Positions 1-8,870 of a stretch of DNA of 64,000 nt are shown here, piece after piece; the first letter of the stretch is position 1; each line of letters begins with the position of its first letter. Under the pieces are notes generated by a model that searched no databases, was not told the DNA's origin, and saw only the letters and a list, made by a program, of their open reading frames with translations. The DNA is from Streptomyces yangpuensis (GTDB lineage Bacteria > Actinomycetota > Actinomycetes > Streptomycetales > Streptomycetaceae), in NCBI RefSeq assembly GCF_001005295.1, contig NZ_LBMK01000003.1:658451-722450 (forward strand). Reading direction: 5' to 3'. The translations under genes and the position numbers were made by a program.

Positions 1-1
1 C

Positions 2-1009
2 AAGGTGGTCACCTCGACCGCCGCGGTCAACGCCGGCTACCCCTTCAACAACCGCTACCCCTGCCCCAGCTCGTACTCGGTGGGCAGTCAGACCTTCACG
101 AACTTCGAGTCGCAGGGCTATGGCGACATCACCATCGGCCGGGCCCTGGAGGTCTCCTGCGACACCGTCTACTACCTGATCGCGGACCAGGAGTGGAAGA
201 AGGACGGGGGCATCAAGCCGAAGAAGAACCCCAACGACTGGTTCCTCAAGACGGCCCACGAGTTCGGTCTGGGCAAGCGCACCGGCATCGACCTGCCCAA
301 CGAGGTGCCCGGCCGGGTCCCCGACCGCAAGTGGAAGCAGGACTTCTTCGACGCCAACAAGGACGCCTGGTGCCGGGACGGCAAGAAGAACGGCAGCTTC
401 GCCGAGAAGATCGCCTACGAGAACTGCCGCCAGGGCAACCAGCTGCGCGAGGGTGACGCGATCAACTACTCGATCGGGCAGGGCGACACCCTCGTCACCC
501 CGGTCCAGATGGCGTCCGTCTACGCGGCCATCGCCAACGGCGGCACCCTCCACCAGCCGAGCGTCGGCAAGGCGGTCGTCAGCGCCGACGGGACGTCGGT
601 GAAGGAGATCGCCCCCAAGGAGCGGGGGAAGCTCCCGATGGACAAGAAGACCCGCGACAACATCGACGCGGCCCTCGAAGGCGTGGCCACCGACGGCAGC
701 GCCGCCTGGCGCTTCGGCGGCTGGCCGCAGAAGCAGATCCCGATGCACGCCAAGACCGGCACGGCCGAGGTCCAGGGCAAGCAGACCACCTCGTGGTTCG
801 CCTCGTACACCGAGGACTACGCGATCGTCATGACGATCTCCCAGGGCGGCACCGGCTCCGGGGCCTCCGGACCCGCCGTCCGCAAGATCTACGAGGCGAT
901 GTACGGGCTCGACCCGACGGGCAAGCAGGACCTCACCAAGGCCCTGCTGCCCACGCCCGCCACGGCGCTGCCCGCGATCCGGCCGGACGGGGAGATCTCC
1001 CCGAACTGA
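2..1009 (+). CDS. mrdA: penicillin-binding protein 2, C-terminal part (5' truncated by window)
   Basis: This is the transpeptidase end of a class B penicillin-binding protein, an enzyme that cross-links peptidoglycan outside the membrane. The frame is open from base 2, so the N-terminus, first transmembrane segment and probably the SxxK motif lie left of the window. The visible part holds an S-C-D triad (in SCDTVYYL) where the SxN box is expected, and a clear KTGTAE box at 752-769. The C-terminus is short and Pro/Ala-rich. Streptomyces carry several PBP2 paralogues. The usual partner rodA is not downstream here, so which paralogue this is cannot be told. A perfect hairpin follows the stop. 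Confidence 0.9.
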   Translation, partial: KVVTSTAAVNAGYPFNNRYPCPSSYSVGSQTFTNFESQGYGDITIGRALEVSCDTVYYLIADQEWKKDGGIKPKKNPNDWFLKTAHEFGLGKRTGIDLPNEVPGRVPDRKWKQDFFDANKDAWCRDGKKNGSFAEKIAYENCRQGNQLREGDAINYSIGQGDTLVTPVQMASVYAAIANGGTLHQPSVGKAVVSADGTSVKEIAPKERGKLPMDKKTRDNIDAALEGVATDGSAAWRFGGWPQKQIPMHAKTGTAEVQGKQTTSWFASYTEDYAIVMTISQGGTGSGASGPAVRKIYEAMYGLDPTGKQDLTKALLPTPATALPAIRPDGEISPN

Positions 1010-1010
1010 C

Positions 1011-1047
1011 CGGAGGATCTAGGACACACCCTGACCTAGATCCTCCG
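1011..1047 (+). terminator. hairpin after the penicillin-binding protein gene
   Basis: A perfect 13-bp inverted repeat (1011-1023 with 1035-1047) with an 11-nt loop begins one base after the PBP stop codon. There is no U-tract, as is common for Streptomyces terminators. Confidence 0.7.
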
Positions 1048-1106
1048 TAGCGTATGAGGTGTCGGGGGAGAGGCCCCCGGCGACACCACGCAGAGGCGGT
1101 CCGGTC

Positions 1107-1619
1107 ATGGCTCAGCTTTCCACCGAGGTCCCCGGCGACGAGCGCGGCACGCTCCTCGCCTTCGTAGAGTCCCAGCGCGCGGCGATCCGTGCATCCCTCG
1201 CCGGGCTCGACGAGGAGCAGGCCGCGAGCCGGCCGAGCGCCAGCGAGCTCTCCCTGTCCGGGCTGCTCAAGCATGTGGCCGAGGTCGAGCTGAACTGGCT
1301 GCGGCTGGCCCAGCAGCGGCCGAACGAGCGGCTGCGCGACGAGGCGAGCTACAGCGACAGCTTCCGCCTCGTCGAGGGCGAGTCCATCCCGTCCGTGCTG
1401 GCCTTCTGGGACGGCGTCCGGCAGGAGACGGAGGCCTACGTCGCCGCCGCCGCGAGCCTGGACGAGGCCTTCCCGCTGCCGCCGGCGCCGTGGTTCCCCA
1501 AGGACACCAAGGTCTCGGTGCGTTGGATGCTGCTGCACCTGGTGGAGGAGTTCGCCCGGCACGCGGGTCACGCGGACGTCATCCGCGAATCCATCGACGG
1601 CACCAAGGCGATGGGCTGA
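1107..1619 (+). CDS. DinB-like (DUF664 / mycothiol-dependent) family protein
   Basis: A 170-residue protein of the DinB/YfiT four-helix-bundle superfamily. Members bind a metal through three histidines, and many act as mycothiol- or bacillithiol-dependent transferases. Candidate ligands are the His in LLKHVAEVE near the N-terminus and the His pair in LLHLVEEFARHAGH near the C-terminus. I chose the ATG at 1107 because homologues start close to the first helix; an upstream GTG/ATG at 1059 would add 16 unlikely residues. The gene stands alone between a terminator hairpin and the tipA promoter. The substrate is unknown. Confidence 0.8.
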   Translation: MAQLSTEVPGDERGTLLAFVESQRAAIRASLAGLDEEQAASRPSASELSLSGLLKHVAEVELNWLRLAQQRPNERLRDEASYSDSFRLVEGESIPSVLAFWDGVRQETEAYVAAAASLDEAFPLPPAPWFPKDTKVSVRWMLLHLVEEFARHAGHADVIRESIDGTKAMG

Positions 1620-1721
1620 GGGCTGTCCCGTGGCACCTGGCCGCTGCTGCTGCTCGGCGGTCTTCTTCCCGCTGGCGGTGGGCCGCTACCGGGGGCTGAG
1701 CAAGTAGCCGCCGGACCGGAC

Positions 1722-1752
1722 TTGCACCTCACGCGGCGTGAGGAACCACAGT
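1722..1752 (+). promoter_or_regulatory. ptipA-like promoter with TipA operator
   Basis: A TTGCAC -35 box (1722-1727) and a CACAGT -10-like box (1747-1752) are separated by 19 bp. Inside the long spacer is a perfect inverted repeat, CCTCACGC (1727-1734) and GCGTGAGG (1736-1743). This is the layout of the thiostrepton-inducible ptipA promoter, where MerR-type TipA bends DNA to correct the spacing. The comparison with ptipA is from memory. Confidence 0.8.
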
Positions 1753-1783
1753 GGGGGGCGTACCCGAACAGAGGAGGGAAGGG

Positions 1784-2542
1784 ATGGGCTACTCAGTGGG
1801 CCAGGTGGCCGGTTTCGCCGGGGTCACGGTGCGCACCCTGCACCACTACGACGAGATCGGGCTGCTCTCCCCGGGCGGCCGCAGCCACGCGGGACACCGG
1901 CGGTACGACGACGCCGACCTGGACCGGCTGCAGCGGATCCTGTTCTACCGGGAGCTCGGCTTCCCCCTCGACGAGGTCGCGGTCCTGCTGGACGACCCGG
2001 AATCGGATCCTCAGGAGCATCTGCGCCGGCAGCATGCCCTGCTGACCGACCGGATCGCCCGGCTCCAGCAGATGGCCAAGGCCGTTGAGCACGCCATGGA
2101 GGCGAAGAAGATGGGCATCAACCTCACGCCCGAGGAGAAGTTCGAGGTCTTCGGGGAGCAGGACCCGGAGCGTTACGCCCAGGAGGCCGAGGAGCGCTGG
2201 GGCGGCACCGAGGCGTACGCCGAGTCGCAGCGCCGCGCGGCCTCGTACACCAAGGCGGACTGGCAGCGGATGCAGGACGAGTCCGCCGAGTGGGGCCGCC
2301 GGTACGTGGCGGCCATGGAGGCGGGCGAACCCGCCGACGGCGAGCGGGCGATGGACCTGGCCGAGGAGCACCGTCTGCACGTCCACCGCTGGTTCTACGA
2401 CTGCCCGTACGAGATGCACACGTGCCTCGGTGAGATGTACGTGACGGACGAGCGGTTCACGGCGTTCTACGACGCCATGAAGCCGGGCTTCGCGGCGCAC
2501 CTGAGGGACGCGATCCTCGCGAACGGTGTGCGCAGGGTGTAA
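1784..2542 (+). CDS. tipA: TipA, MerR-family thiopeptide-responsive activator (TipAL)
   Basis: A 252-residue MerR-family activator that recognises thiopeptide antibiotics and activates its own promoter. Residues 1-75 form the MerR winged helix (YSVGQVAGFAGVTVRTLHHY), followed by a coiled coil to about residue 109. Residues 110-252 form the TipAS antibiotic-binding domain. Cys207 and Cys214 sit in YDCPYEMHTC; Cys214 is the residue that bonds covalently to thiostrepton in the S. lividans protein. The start at 1784 follows a GAGGAGGGA ribosome site, and the operator-bearing promoter lies directly upstream. Length and numbering match TipAL, so the assignment is firm. Confidence 0.95.
   Translation: MGYSVGQVAGFAGVTVRTLHHYDEIGLLSPGGRSHAGHRRYDDADLDRLQRILFYRELGFPLDEVAVLLDDPESDPQEHLRRQHALLTDRIARLQQMAKAVEHAMEAKKMGINLTPEEKFEVFGEQDPERYAQEAEERWGGTEAYAESQRRAASYTKADWQRMQDESAEWGRRYVAAMEAGEPADGERAMDLAEEHRLHVHRWFYDCPYEMHTCLGEMYVTDERFTAFYDAMKPGFAAHLRDAILANGVRRV
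2111..2542 (+). CDS. tipA: TipAS, internal in-frame translation product of tipA
   Basis: In S. lividans the same mRNA gives a short product, TipAS, that starts inside tipA and sequesters the antibiotic. Here Met110 (MGINLTPEEKFEV) lies at the matching place. GGAGGCGAAGAAG, a plausible ribosome site, lies just upstream at about 2098-2110. The product would be 143 residues and contain only the drug-binding domain. Its existence is inferred from the family. Confidence 0.6.
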   Translation: MGINLTPEEKFEVFGEQDPERYAQEAEERWGGTEAYAESQRRAASYTKADWQRMQDESAEWGRRYVAAMEAGEPADGERAMDLAEEHRLHVHRWFYDCPYEMHTCLGEMYVTDERFTAFYDAMKPGFAAHLRDAILANGVRRV

Positions 2543-2552
2543 GCGGAATGTC

Positions 2553-2602
2553 ACGCACACGACCCCCGCCGGTACCTGGAACCGGGCGGGGGTCGTGTGC
2601 GT
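2553..2602 (+). terminator. strong terminator after tipA
   Basis: An 18-bp perfect stem (2553-2570 with 2585-2602) with a 14-nt loop starts ten bases after the tipA stop and runs into an AT-rich TGATAATT. It separates tipA from the DedA gene and argues against any DedA start before 2602. Confidence 0.9.
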
Positions 2603-2661
2603 TGATAATTGAAACCGCCCCCATCGCTGTTCTTCCCCCGATCCAGGAGAGCCCGGAACCC

Positions 2662-3369
2662 GTGTATACCCTTGCGCTCGGCCCTGAGTGGCTGTCCCCG
2701 GACTACCTGATCTCGCACTTCGGCCTGATCGGCATCCTGGTCATCGTCTTCGCCGAGTCGGGTCTCTTCGCCTTCCTGCCCGGCGACTCCCTGCTCTTCA
2801 CCGCGGGCCTGCTGGTCGCGGACGGGCAGTACATCAAGCAGCCCCTGTGGCTGGTCTGCACCCTGATCGTCGCCGCCGCGATCATCGGCGACCAGGTCGG
2901 CTACATGATCGGGAAGTACTTCGGGCCGAAGCTCTTCAACCGGCCGAACTCCAAGCTCTTCAAGGCGGAGAACCTGGACAAGGCGCACGAGTTCATGGAC
3001 AAGCACGGCCCCAAGGCCATCGTGCTGGCCCGCTTCGTGCCGATCATCCGTACCTTCGCCCCGATGGTCGCCGGCGCCGGCACGATGAAGTACCGCACCT
3101 TCCTGACCTACAACATCATCGGCGGTATCGGCTGGGGCGCGGGCGTCACCATCGCCGGCTACTGGCTCGGCCAGATCGAGTTCATCAAGACGAACGTCGA
3201 GCCGATCCTCGTCGGCATCGTCCTCGTCTCCGTCCTCCCGGTCGTCTTCGAGGTCCTGAAGGCCCGCAAGGAGAACAAGGCGAACGCCGGCCAGGCGCCG
3301 GACGCGGTCGCCGCCGACGGCGCCAGCCCGCAGTCCCCGGGCCAGCGCGGGCGCCACGCCAAGCGCTGA
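2662..3369 (+). CDS. DedA family integral membrane protein
   Basis: A 235-residue DedA/SNARE-associated family membrane protein. DedA proteins act in envelope homeostasis and, in some members, in lipid flipping. FLPGDSLLFTAGLL follows the first hydrophobic segment, and the family signature RFVPIIRTFAPMVAGAG lies in the middle. The last transmembrane segment is followed by a charged, Ala-rich tail. I placed the start at the GTG at 2662, preceded by AGGAGA at 2645-2650, because earlier in-frame starts fall inside or against the tipA terminator. The ligand or lipid is unknown. Confidence 0.85.
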   Translation: MYTLALGPEWLSPDYLISHFGLIGILVIVFAESGLFAFLPGDSLLFTAGLLVADGQYIKQPLWLVCTLIVAAAIIGDQVGYMIGKYFGPKLFNRPNSKLFKAENLDKAHEFMDKHGPKAIVLARFVPIIRTFAPMVAGAGTMKYRTFLTYNIIGGIGWGAGVTIAGYWLGQIEFIKTNVEPILVGIVLVSVLPVVFEVLKARKENKANAGQAPDAVAADGASPQSPGQRGRHAKR

Positions 3370-3454
3370 CACCACGCGCAGGACGACACGCCGCACGGGC
3401 CGCACGCCCGCCCCGCCGGGGCAGGGGGTGCGGCCCGTCGGCGTGTGACGGTCC

Positions 3455-5101
3455 TCAGTAGCCGCGGGTCCGCTTGGCCGCGGCGCGGCCCTTGACGGCG
3501 CTCGCCGCCCCGGGGATACGCATGAACAGCCGGGAGGTCTCCGAGCCCAGGTTGACCCCGATCGCGATGGCCAGGGCGATGGCCGCGGCGTTCACCAGGG
3601 AGCCCAGCCCCTCGTTCAGCCGGTCCTCGGCGATCAGCAGCAGCCCGTAGTACGTTGCGGAGCCCGGCAGCAGCGGCCCGATGGCGGCCGTGACGTACGG
3701 CAGGGCGGACGCGAAGCGGTAGCGGGAGAAGAGCTGCCCGAAGAGGCCCACCAGCCCGGCAGCGACGCACGTGGACGGCACGGGCGGGATCCCGCCTGCG
3801 TAGTGCAGGGCCCCGAAGACCACCCACGCCACCCCGCCGTTGAGGGTCACGATCCACACCGTGGAGCGTTCCTGCTGGAGGAGGATCGCGAAGGTGAAGA
3901 CGAGCACCATCGACGCCGCGATCTGCACCAGCGGCCGCTGGGTGATCTGGAGGACCTCCTCGGGCTTGGGCGAGGCGCCCAGCTGCAGCCCGAGGTAGAG
4001 CACGACCAGCACGCCCATGATGATGCCGATGAAGAGGTACATGACCTCCAGGAGCCGGGCGGCGGCGGTGATGTAGAAGCCGGTCAGGCCGTCCTGCACG
4101 GCCGCGACCAGGGCCCGCCCAGGCAGCAGCGCGAACAGCCCGCCGGTGATCACGGCGGAGGCCTTGATGTTCTCGATCTCCGCGAGCTTGAGCGCCACCC
4201 CGAAGGCGGCCGGCGGCATCGCGGCGACCACGAACTGGTAGAACTCGGGCAGCCCGCGCCCGGCGCACAGCCAGGCGAGCCGGTCCCCGAGGACCGCGCC
4301 GAGTGCGGCCGCGAAGAAGACCAGCACCCCGCCGCCGACCAGGATCGAGGCGGCCCCGGCGAGCAGCCCGGCGGCCGCCGTGAGCACCCATGTGGGGTAC
4401 GGGTGCCGGTTGCGCCGGATCTCGGCGAGGCGCCGGTAGGCCTCCTCCAGCGAGATGTCGGTCTCCGGCGAACTGATGTCGGCCACCAGCCGGAACACGG
4501 CCGCCAGGCGCGTGTAGTCGGTGCCCCGGCGGCGTACCGTCCGGCTCGCCGAGACCGGGTGGTCGACCAGCGACGGCTGGTGCGTGATCGACAGCATGGT
4601 GAAGGTGACGGTCGGCTCGCAGCGGTCCAGCCCGTAGGAGCGGGCCACGGCGAACATCGCGGCCTCCACGTCCTCGGAGCCCTCGCCGCCCGACAGCAGC
4701 AGTTCGCCGATGCGCAGCGTCAGGTCGAGCACGCGGCCCACCGCGGGCCCGGTCTCGCTCGGCCGCTGCACCAGGTCCGGTACGGGGCGCACGTCGACCG
4801 GCATGCGCAGCATCGTGCGCATGCGGTCCTGCCAGGGGGACTCCGTCAGCTGGACGACGGGGAAGCCCTGGCCGGGGGTGTAGGCGGGCGGGGACTGCGC
4901 GGCGCTGTAGGTGGCCGGCGCGGCGAAGGCCGAGCCCTCGGGCTCCGGCGGGACCGGTCCGGTGTTCGGCGGGCGGACGAACTCCGAGGTGGGCTGATCG
5001 TCGGCGGACACCTCCGGCCCGGTGCCGGGAGGCGGCGTGAAGGCGCTGTGCGCTTCGTCGGACTGAGGCTTCCTGTCCTCCGCCCCGTCGGCCTCCGCCA
5101 C
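3455..5101 (-). CDS. ThrE-type threonine/serine exporter family protein
   Basis: A 548-residue inner-membrane protein with the two-part ThrE architecture. A cytosolic Pro/Glu-rich N-terminal stretch of about 110 residues is followed by the ThrE domain (from VGRVLDLTLRIGELLLSGG) and about ten hydrophobic segments, the last five forming the ThrE_2 half. ThrE of Corynebacterium exports threonine and serine by proton-motive force. The GTG start at 5101 has GGGAGGA just upstream. It converges on the DedA gene. The family is clear; the substrate is assumed from the family. Confidence 0.85.
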   Translation of the reverse strand: MAEADGAEDRKPQSDEAHSAFTPPPGTGPEVSADDQPTSEFVRPPNTGPVPPEPEGSAFAAPATYSAAQSPPAYTPGQGFPVVQLTESPWQDRMRTMLRMPVDVRPVPDLVQRPSETGPAVGRVLDLTLRIGELLLSGGEGSEDVEAAMFAVARSYGLDRCEPTVTFTMLSITHQPSLVDHPVSASRTVRRRGTDYTRLAAVFRLVADISSPETDISLEEAYRRLAEIRRNRHPYPTWVLTAAAGLLAGAASILVGGGVLVFFAAALGAVLGDRLAWLCAGRGLPEFYQFVVAAMPPAAFGVALKLAEIENIKASAVITGGLFALLPGRALVAAVQDGLTGFYITAAARLLEVMYLFIGIIMGVLVVLYLGLQLGASPKPEEVLQITQRPLVQIAASMVLVFTFAILLQQERSTVWIVTLNGGVAWVVFGALHYAGGIPPVPSTCVAAGLVGLFGQLFSRYRFASALPYVTAAIGPLLPGSATYYGLLLIAEDRLNEGLGSLVNAAAIALAIAIGVNLGSETSRLFMRIPGAASAVKGRAAAKRTRGY

Positions 5102-5269
5102 GCGTCCTCCCGTTCGTGATCACCCGGAGTATCAGTATGCGGAACCGTTTCCTCCCCGTCGAAACCTGGCCCCGGGAACGCGAAAGCGGGCGGCGTCCCG
5201 AGGGATGCCGCCCGCCGTGTCACAGGGGGCGCGGGGCGCCGCCCCGGCCCGTCACCGCCGAGCGCGAGC

Positions 5270-5764
5270 TCAGTGGTGGCCGCCCTGCGCCTCCAGGCGC
5301 TTGTAGGAGGCCTCGATCTCGGCCTCGGCCTCGGCGCGGCCGACCCAGTTGGCGCCCTCGACCGACTTGCCCGGCTCCAGGTCCTTGTAGACCTCGAAGA
5401 AGTGCTGGATCTCCAGGCGGTCGAACTCGGACACGTGGTGGATGTCGCGCAGGTGCTCGACACGCGGGTCGGAGGCCGGCACGCAGAGCAGCTTGTCGTC
5501 GCCGCCCGCCTCGTCCGTCATGCGGAACATGCCGATGGCGCGGCACTTGATCAGGCAGCCCGGGAAGGTCGGCTCGTCAAGGATGACCAGCGCGTCCAGC
5601 GGGTCGCCGTCCTCGCCGAGGGTGTTCTCGACGAAGCCGTAGTCGGCCGGGTAGCTGGTCGAGGTGAAGAGGCGACGGTCCAGACGGATCCGGCCGGTCT
5701 CGTGGTCCACCTCGTACTTGTTCCGCGAACCCTTGGGGATCTCGATGGTGACGTCGAACTCCAC
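5270..5764 (-). CDS. ppa: inorganic pyrophosphatase
   Basis: A 164-residue family I soluble pyrophosphatase, which hydrolyses pyrophosphate to drive biosynthetic reactions. The catalytic signature is GEDGDPLDALVI, and the metal- and substrate-binding residues of NKYEVD and YPADYGFVENT are present. The GTG at 5764 (VEFDVTIEIPKG) is preferred over the longer frame to 5857, because GGAGGAG lies 5-6 nt before it and family members begin at this point. It is divergent from dacB. Confidence 0.95.
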   Translation of the reverse strand: MEFDVTIEIPKGSRNKYEVDHETGRIRLDRRLFTSTSYPADYGFVENTLGEDGDPLDALVILDEPTFPGCLIKCRAIGMFRMTDEAGGDDKLLCVPASDPRVEHLRDIHHVSEFDRLEIQHFFEVYKDLEPGKSVEGANWVGRAEAEAEIEASYKRLEAQGGHH

Positions 5765-5927
5765 GTCCTGCTCCTCCATGATCAGCTTCATTGCTTCGAG
5801 ACGGCATTGATTCAACTGCGTGCGCGTCCGGCCCATCCCTGTCGGGTGGGGTGCCATGCTCGCGGCAAGACGCAGTGGTTAAGTGTCCCTCACGCATATG
5901 TGTGATCGCGAAAGGGGCTGGTCCGAG

Positions 5928-7367
5928 GTGCCATTGGTCAAGACCTGGCAGCTCACCGCGGGTGCGGCCGTCGCCGGCCTCGCCCTGTCGGTGGCAGCGG
6001 TGACCGCCGCCGGTCCGTGGGACTCCGGCCAGCGTAAGGCCGAGCGGGACAAGGCCGCCTCCTGGGGCCGTACGGGTGGCGCAGATCACGATGGCGGCGC
6101 CGCCGCCGGGCCCCTCCCGCAGGCCGCGCCCAGCGCCCCCGGAGTGCTGGGCGCCGTCGGTCCCGGCGTCCCGCGGGGTCAGGCTGCCGCCGCGCCCGCC
6201 GACGCGCTGGCCGCCAGGCTGCGGCCGCTGCTGGCCGATCCGGCGCTCGGCACCGTCCGTACCGCCTCCGTCGTGGACACCGCCACCGGGCAGGTCCTGT
6301 ACGAGTCCGGGGCGCGCGAGGCGATGACCCCCGCCTCCACCGTCAAGATCGCCACCGCGGCGGCCGTACTGGCCGCGCTCGGACCCGAGCACCGGATCAG
6401 GACCACCGTCGTGCCCGGCGCCACCCCCGGGCAGGTCGTCCTGGTCGGCGGCGGTGACCCCTCCCTCACCGCGAAGAAGAAGAGCCCCGCCGGATCCGGC
6501 GGCAGCCTCGTCGCCCTGGCCGCCGATGCCGCCCAGGCACTCAAGGCCGCCGGCACCGACACCGTGACCCTCGCCTACGACGACAGCCTCTACAGCGGCC
6601 CCGTACGGCACCCGATCGGCGTCAACCCCAACATCGCCCCCGTGACCGCCCTGGCGGCCGACGAGGGCCGCCCCGACGATTCCACCTCCGGACCGGTCGA
6701 CCGCGCCGACGACCCGGCCGGGGCCGCCGCCCGAGCCTTCCGCACCCTGCTGGCGGAACGCGGCGTCAAGGTCACCGGGGAACCCGTCCGGGCCAAGGCC
6801 GCCGCCGGCGCCCAGCCGCTCGCCGTCACCCAGTCCACCCCTGTGGCCGGGCTCGTCGAACGGATGCTGACCAATAGCGACAACGACATCGCCGAGGCCC
6901 TCGCCCGCCAGACCGCCCTCGCCTCCGGACAGCCCGCCAGCTTCGAAGGGGCCGAGAAGGCCGTCACCGCCAGGCTCGCCGGCCTCGGCCTCGACACGGC
7001 CGGCTCCCGCTTCGCCGACGGCAGCGGCCTCAGCCGCGCGGACAAGGTCAGCGCCGGCCTGCTGACCGGCCTGCTCGCCAAGGCCGCCGGCCCGGACCAC
7101 CCCGAGCTGCGGCCCGTCCTCACCGGGCTGCCCGTCGCCGGGTTCACCGGGACCCTGCGCGCCCGCAACGCCGGCAGCTCCCCGGCCGCCGGCCTGGTCC
7201 GCGCCAAGACCGGCACCCTCACCGGGGTGAACTCCCTGTCCGGCACCGTCGTCGACGCCACCGGCAGGCTCCTCGCCTTCGCCTTCCTGACCGCGAACAG
7301 CCCCGGCCCCGAGGGCGCCGAGAAGGGCCTCGACAAGCTGGCCGCGGCCGTCGCGGGCGCTCCGTAG
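5928..7367 (+). CDS. dacB: D-alanyl-D-alanine carboxypeptidase/endopeptidase (PBP4 type)
   Basis: A 479-residue class C penicillin-binding protein that trims peptidoglycan stem peptides outside the cell. A signal or anchor segment (LTAGAAVAGLALSVAAV) is followed by an Ala/Pro linker. The active-site motifs are in order: ASTVKIAT (SxxK), TNSDNDIAEALA (SxN) and AKTGTLTG (KTG). The GTG at 5928, preceded by AAAGGGG, is preferred to the frame opening at 5883. The long insert between SxxK and SxN is typical of PBP4. It lies between ppa and a metalloprotease-like gene in the same order as in other Streptomyces. Confidence 0.92.
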   Translation: MPLVKTWQLTAGAAVAGLALSVAAVTAAGPWDSGQRKAERDKAASWGRTGGADHDGGAAAGPLPQAAPSAPGVLGAVGPGVPRGQAAAAPADALAARLRPLLADPALGTVRTASVVDTATGQVLYESGAREAMTPASTVKIATAAAVLAALGPEHRIRTTVVPGATPGQVVLVGGGDPSLTAKKKSPAGSGGSLVALAADAAQALKAAGTDTVTLAYDDSLYSGPVRHPIGVNPNIAPVTALAADEGRPDDSTSGPVDRADDPAGAAARAFRTLLAERGVKVTGEPVRAKAAAGAQPLAVTQSTPVAGLVERMLTNSDNDIAEALARQTALASGQPASFEGAEKAVTARLAGLGLDTAGSRFADGSGLSRADKVSAGLLTGLLAKAAGPDHPELRPVLTGLPVAGFTGTLRARNAGSSPAAGLVRAKTGTLTGVNSLSGTVVDATGRLLAFAFLTANSPGPEGAEKGLDKLAAAVAGAP

Positions 7368-7405
7368 GGGGTCCGCCGGACGGCTCGCCCACGTACGGTT
7401 GACGC

Positions 7406-8560
7406 ATGACGAGCATCAGTGGTGCGGAGATGGTCGACTGGAACCTCGCGGTGGCGACCGCGACCCGGCTGGTACGGCCCGGCCCGGAGGTCACCCGGGG
7501 CGAGGCGCGGGCCGTCGTCGCCGAACTGCGCGGGCACGCCAGGACCTCGGAACGGCACGTGCGCGAGTTCACCCGGATGATCCCCGAGGGGGCCGCCGTC
7601 CCCGACACGCCCGTCCTGGTCGTCGACCGGGCCGGCTGGGTCAAGGCCAACGTCGCCGGATTCCGGGAGCTGCTGATGCCGCTCCTCGGCAAGATGCAGG
7701 ACCGCCGGGCGAACGCCCCCGGCGGAGCGGTCCTCGGAGCCTTCGGCGGCAAGGTCACCGGCGTCGAGCTGGGCATGCTGCTCAGCTTCCTGGCCTCCCG
7801 GGTGCTGGGCCAGTACGAGACCTTCGCACCCGCCTCCCGCGACCTGCCGGCCGCCGCGGCGGGCGGCCGGCTGCTGCTGGTCGCCCCGAACATCGTGCAC
7901 GTCGAGCGCGAGCTGGAGGTGGCCCCGCACGACTTCCGGCTGTGGGTCTGCCTCCACGAGGAGACGCACCGTACCCAGTTCACGGCCGTCCCGTGGCTGC
8001 GGGCCCACCTCGAAGGCGAGATCCAGACGTTCCTCGGCGCCACCGACGTGGACCCCATGACGGTCCTGGAGCGCATCCGGGAGGCCGCCCAGTCCTTCGC
8101 CGGGGCCCGCCCCGACGCCGAGAGCGGCGACGACGAGGGCCGCTCGCTCGTCGAACTCGTGCAGACCCCCGAGCAGCGCGAGATCCTCGGCCGCCTCACG
8201 GCCGTCATGTCCCTGCTGGAGGGACACGCCGACTTCGTCATGGACGGCGTCGGCCCCCAGGTGGTGCCCTCGGTCGCCGAGATCCGGGAGAAGTTCCAGC
8301 AGCGCCGCGCCAGCGGAGCGGGCCGCCTCGACGCCGCCCTGCGCAAGCTGCTCGGCCTCGACGCCAAGCTGCGCCAGTACCGCGACGGCGAGCGCTTCGT
8401 ACGGGCCATCGTCGGCCAGGTCGGCATGGACGGCTTCAACCGGGTCTGGACCTCCCCGAACACACTGCCCACCAAGGCGGAGATCGACCGGCCCGCCGAC
8501 TGGGTCGCCCGCGTCCACGGCAAGGGGAGCGAGGGGGGCGGAGAGCGCCGGCAGGGGTGA
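7406..8560 (+). CDS. zinc-dependent metalloprotease-like protein (DUF2342)
   Basis: A 384-residue protein of the DUF2342 group, often labelled coenzyme F420 biosynthesis-associated or putative zinc metalloprotease. A perfect HExxH motif (HEETH) lies in LWVCLHEETHRTQFTAVPWL, and a second conserved stretch, LEGHADFVMDGVG, lies downstream and may supply further ligands. There is no signal peptide, so it is likely cytoplasmic. The ATG is at 7406, 38 bases after dacB. The true substrate is unknown, and the F420 link is a database habit that the sequence does not show. Confidence 0.8.
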   Translation: MTSISGAEMVDWNLAVATATRLVRPGPEVTRGEARAVVAELRGHARTSERHVREFTRMIPEGAAVPDTPVLVVDRAGWVKANVAGFRELLMPLLGKMQDRRANAPGGAVLGAFGGKVTGVELGMLLSFLASRVLGQYETFAPASRDLPAAAAGGRLLLVAPNIVHVERELEVAPHDFRLWVCLHEETHRTQFTAVPWLRAHLEGEIQTFLGATDVDPMTVLERIREAAQSFAGARPDAESGDDEGRSLVELVQTPEQREILGRLTAVMSLLEGHADFVMDGVGPQVVPSVAEIREKFQQRRASGAGRLDAALRKLLGLDAKLRQYRDGERFVRAIVGQVGMDGFNRVWTSPNTLPTKAEIDRPADWVARVHGKGSEGGGERRQG

Positions 8561-8571
8561 CGCCGGGAGCA

Positions 8572-8598
8572 CGGGCCCGCCGGGGAGCGGCGGGCCCG
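8572..8598 (+). terminator. hairpin after the DUF2342 gene
   Basis: A 10-bp perfect GC stem (8572-8581 with 8589-8598) with a 7-nt loop starts 11 bases after the stop. Confidence 0.6.
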
Positions 8599-8870
8599 CC
8601 CCGCGCAGCCCCGCGGCTTCCCTCGCGTTCACCCGCGCCACACGTGACGGAGAGGCCTAAACATGTCTCACTGGGGGAAGCAGCATCACCCTTCCGAGGG
8701 ACCGTGAGCCGTATAAGGGCGTGCGATGCTCGGGGAACGGCTCGGTTCTGTCACCATCGACGCACTCTGAGTGACATCCTCCCGTTCCGCGGGGGCAGCC
8801 GGGCAAGCACCTCCCAGCACACCACCCCGAAGCCTCCGAGGCATCCGAACTCCATCGAAGGGCACCGGAC
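8599..8870. other. intergenic spacer before tilS
   Basis: About 270 bases separate the hairpin from the tilS start. I found no convincing gene here in either direction: candidate frames lack codon bias and ribosome sites. It probably holds the tilS-hpt promoter, but no clear -35/-10 pair stands out. Confidence 0.4.

Noticed and set aside
1630..1707. Short frame ending RYRGLSK before tipA
   Set aside because: About 25 codons, no ribosome site, and it lies in the tipA promoter spacer; probably chance.
2548..2661. Longer N-terminus for the DedA protein
   Set aside because: It would be translated through the tipA terminator stem and has no family similarity.
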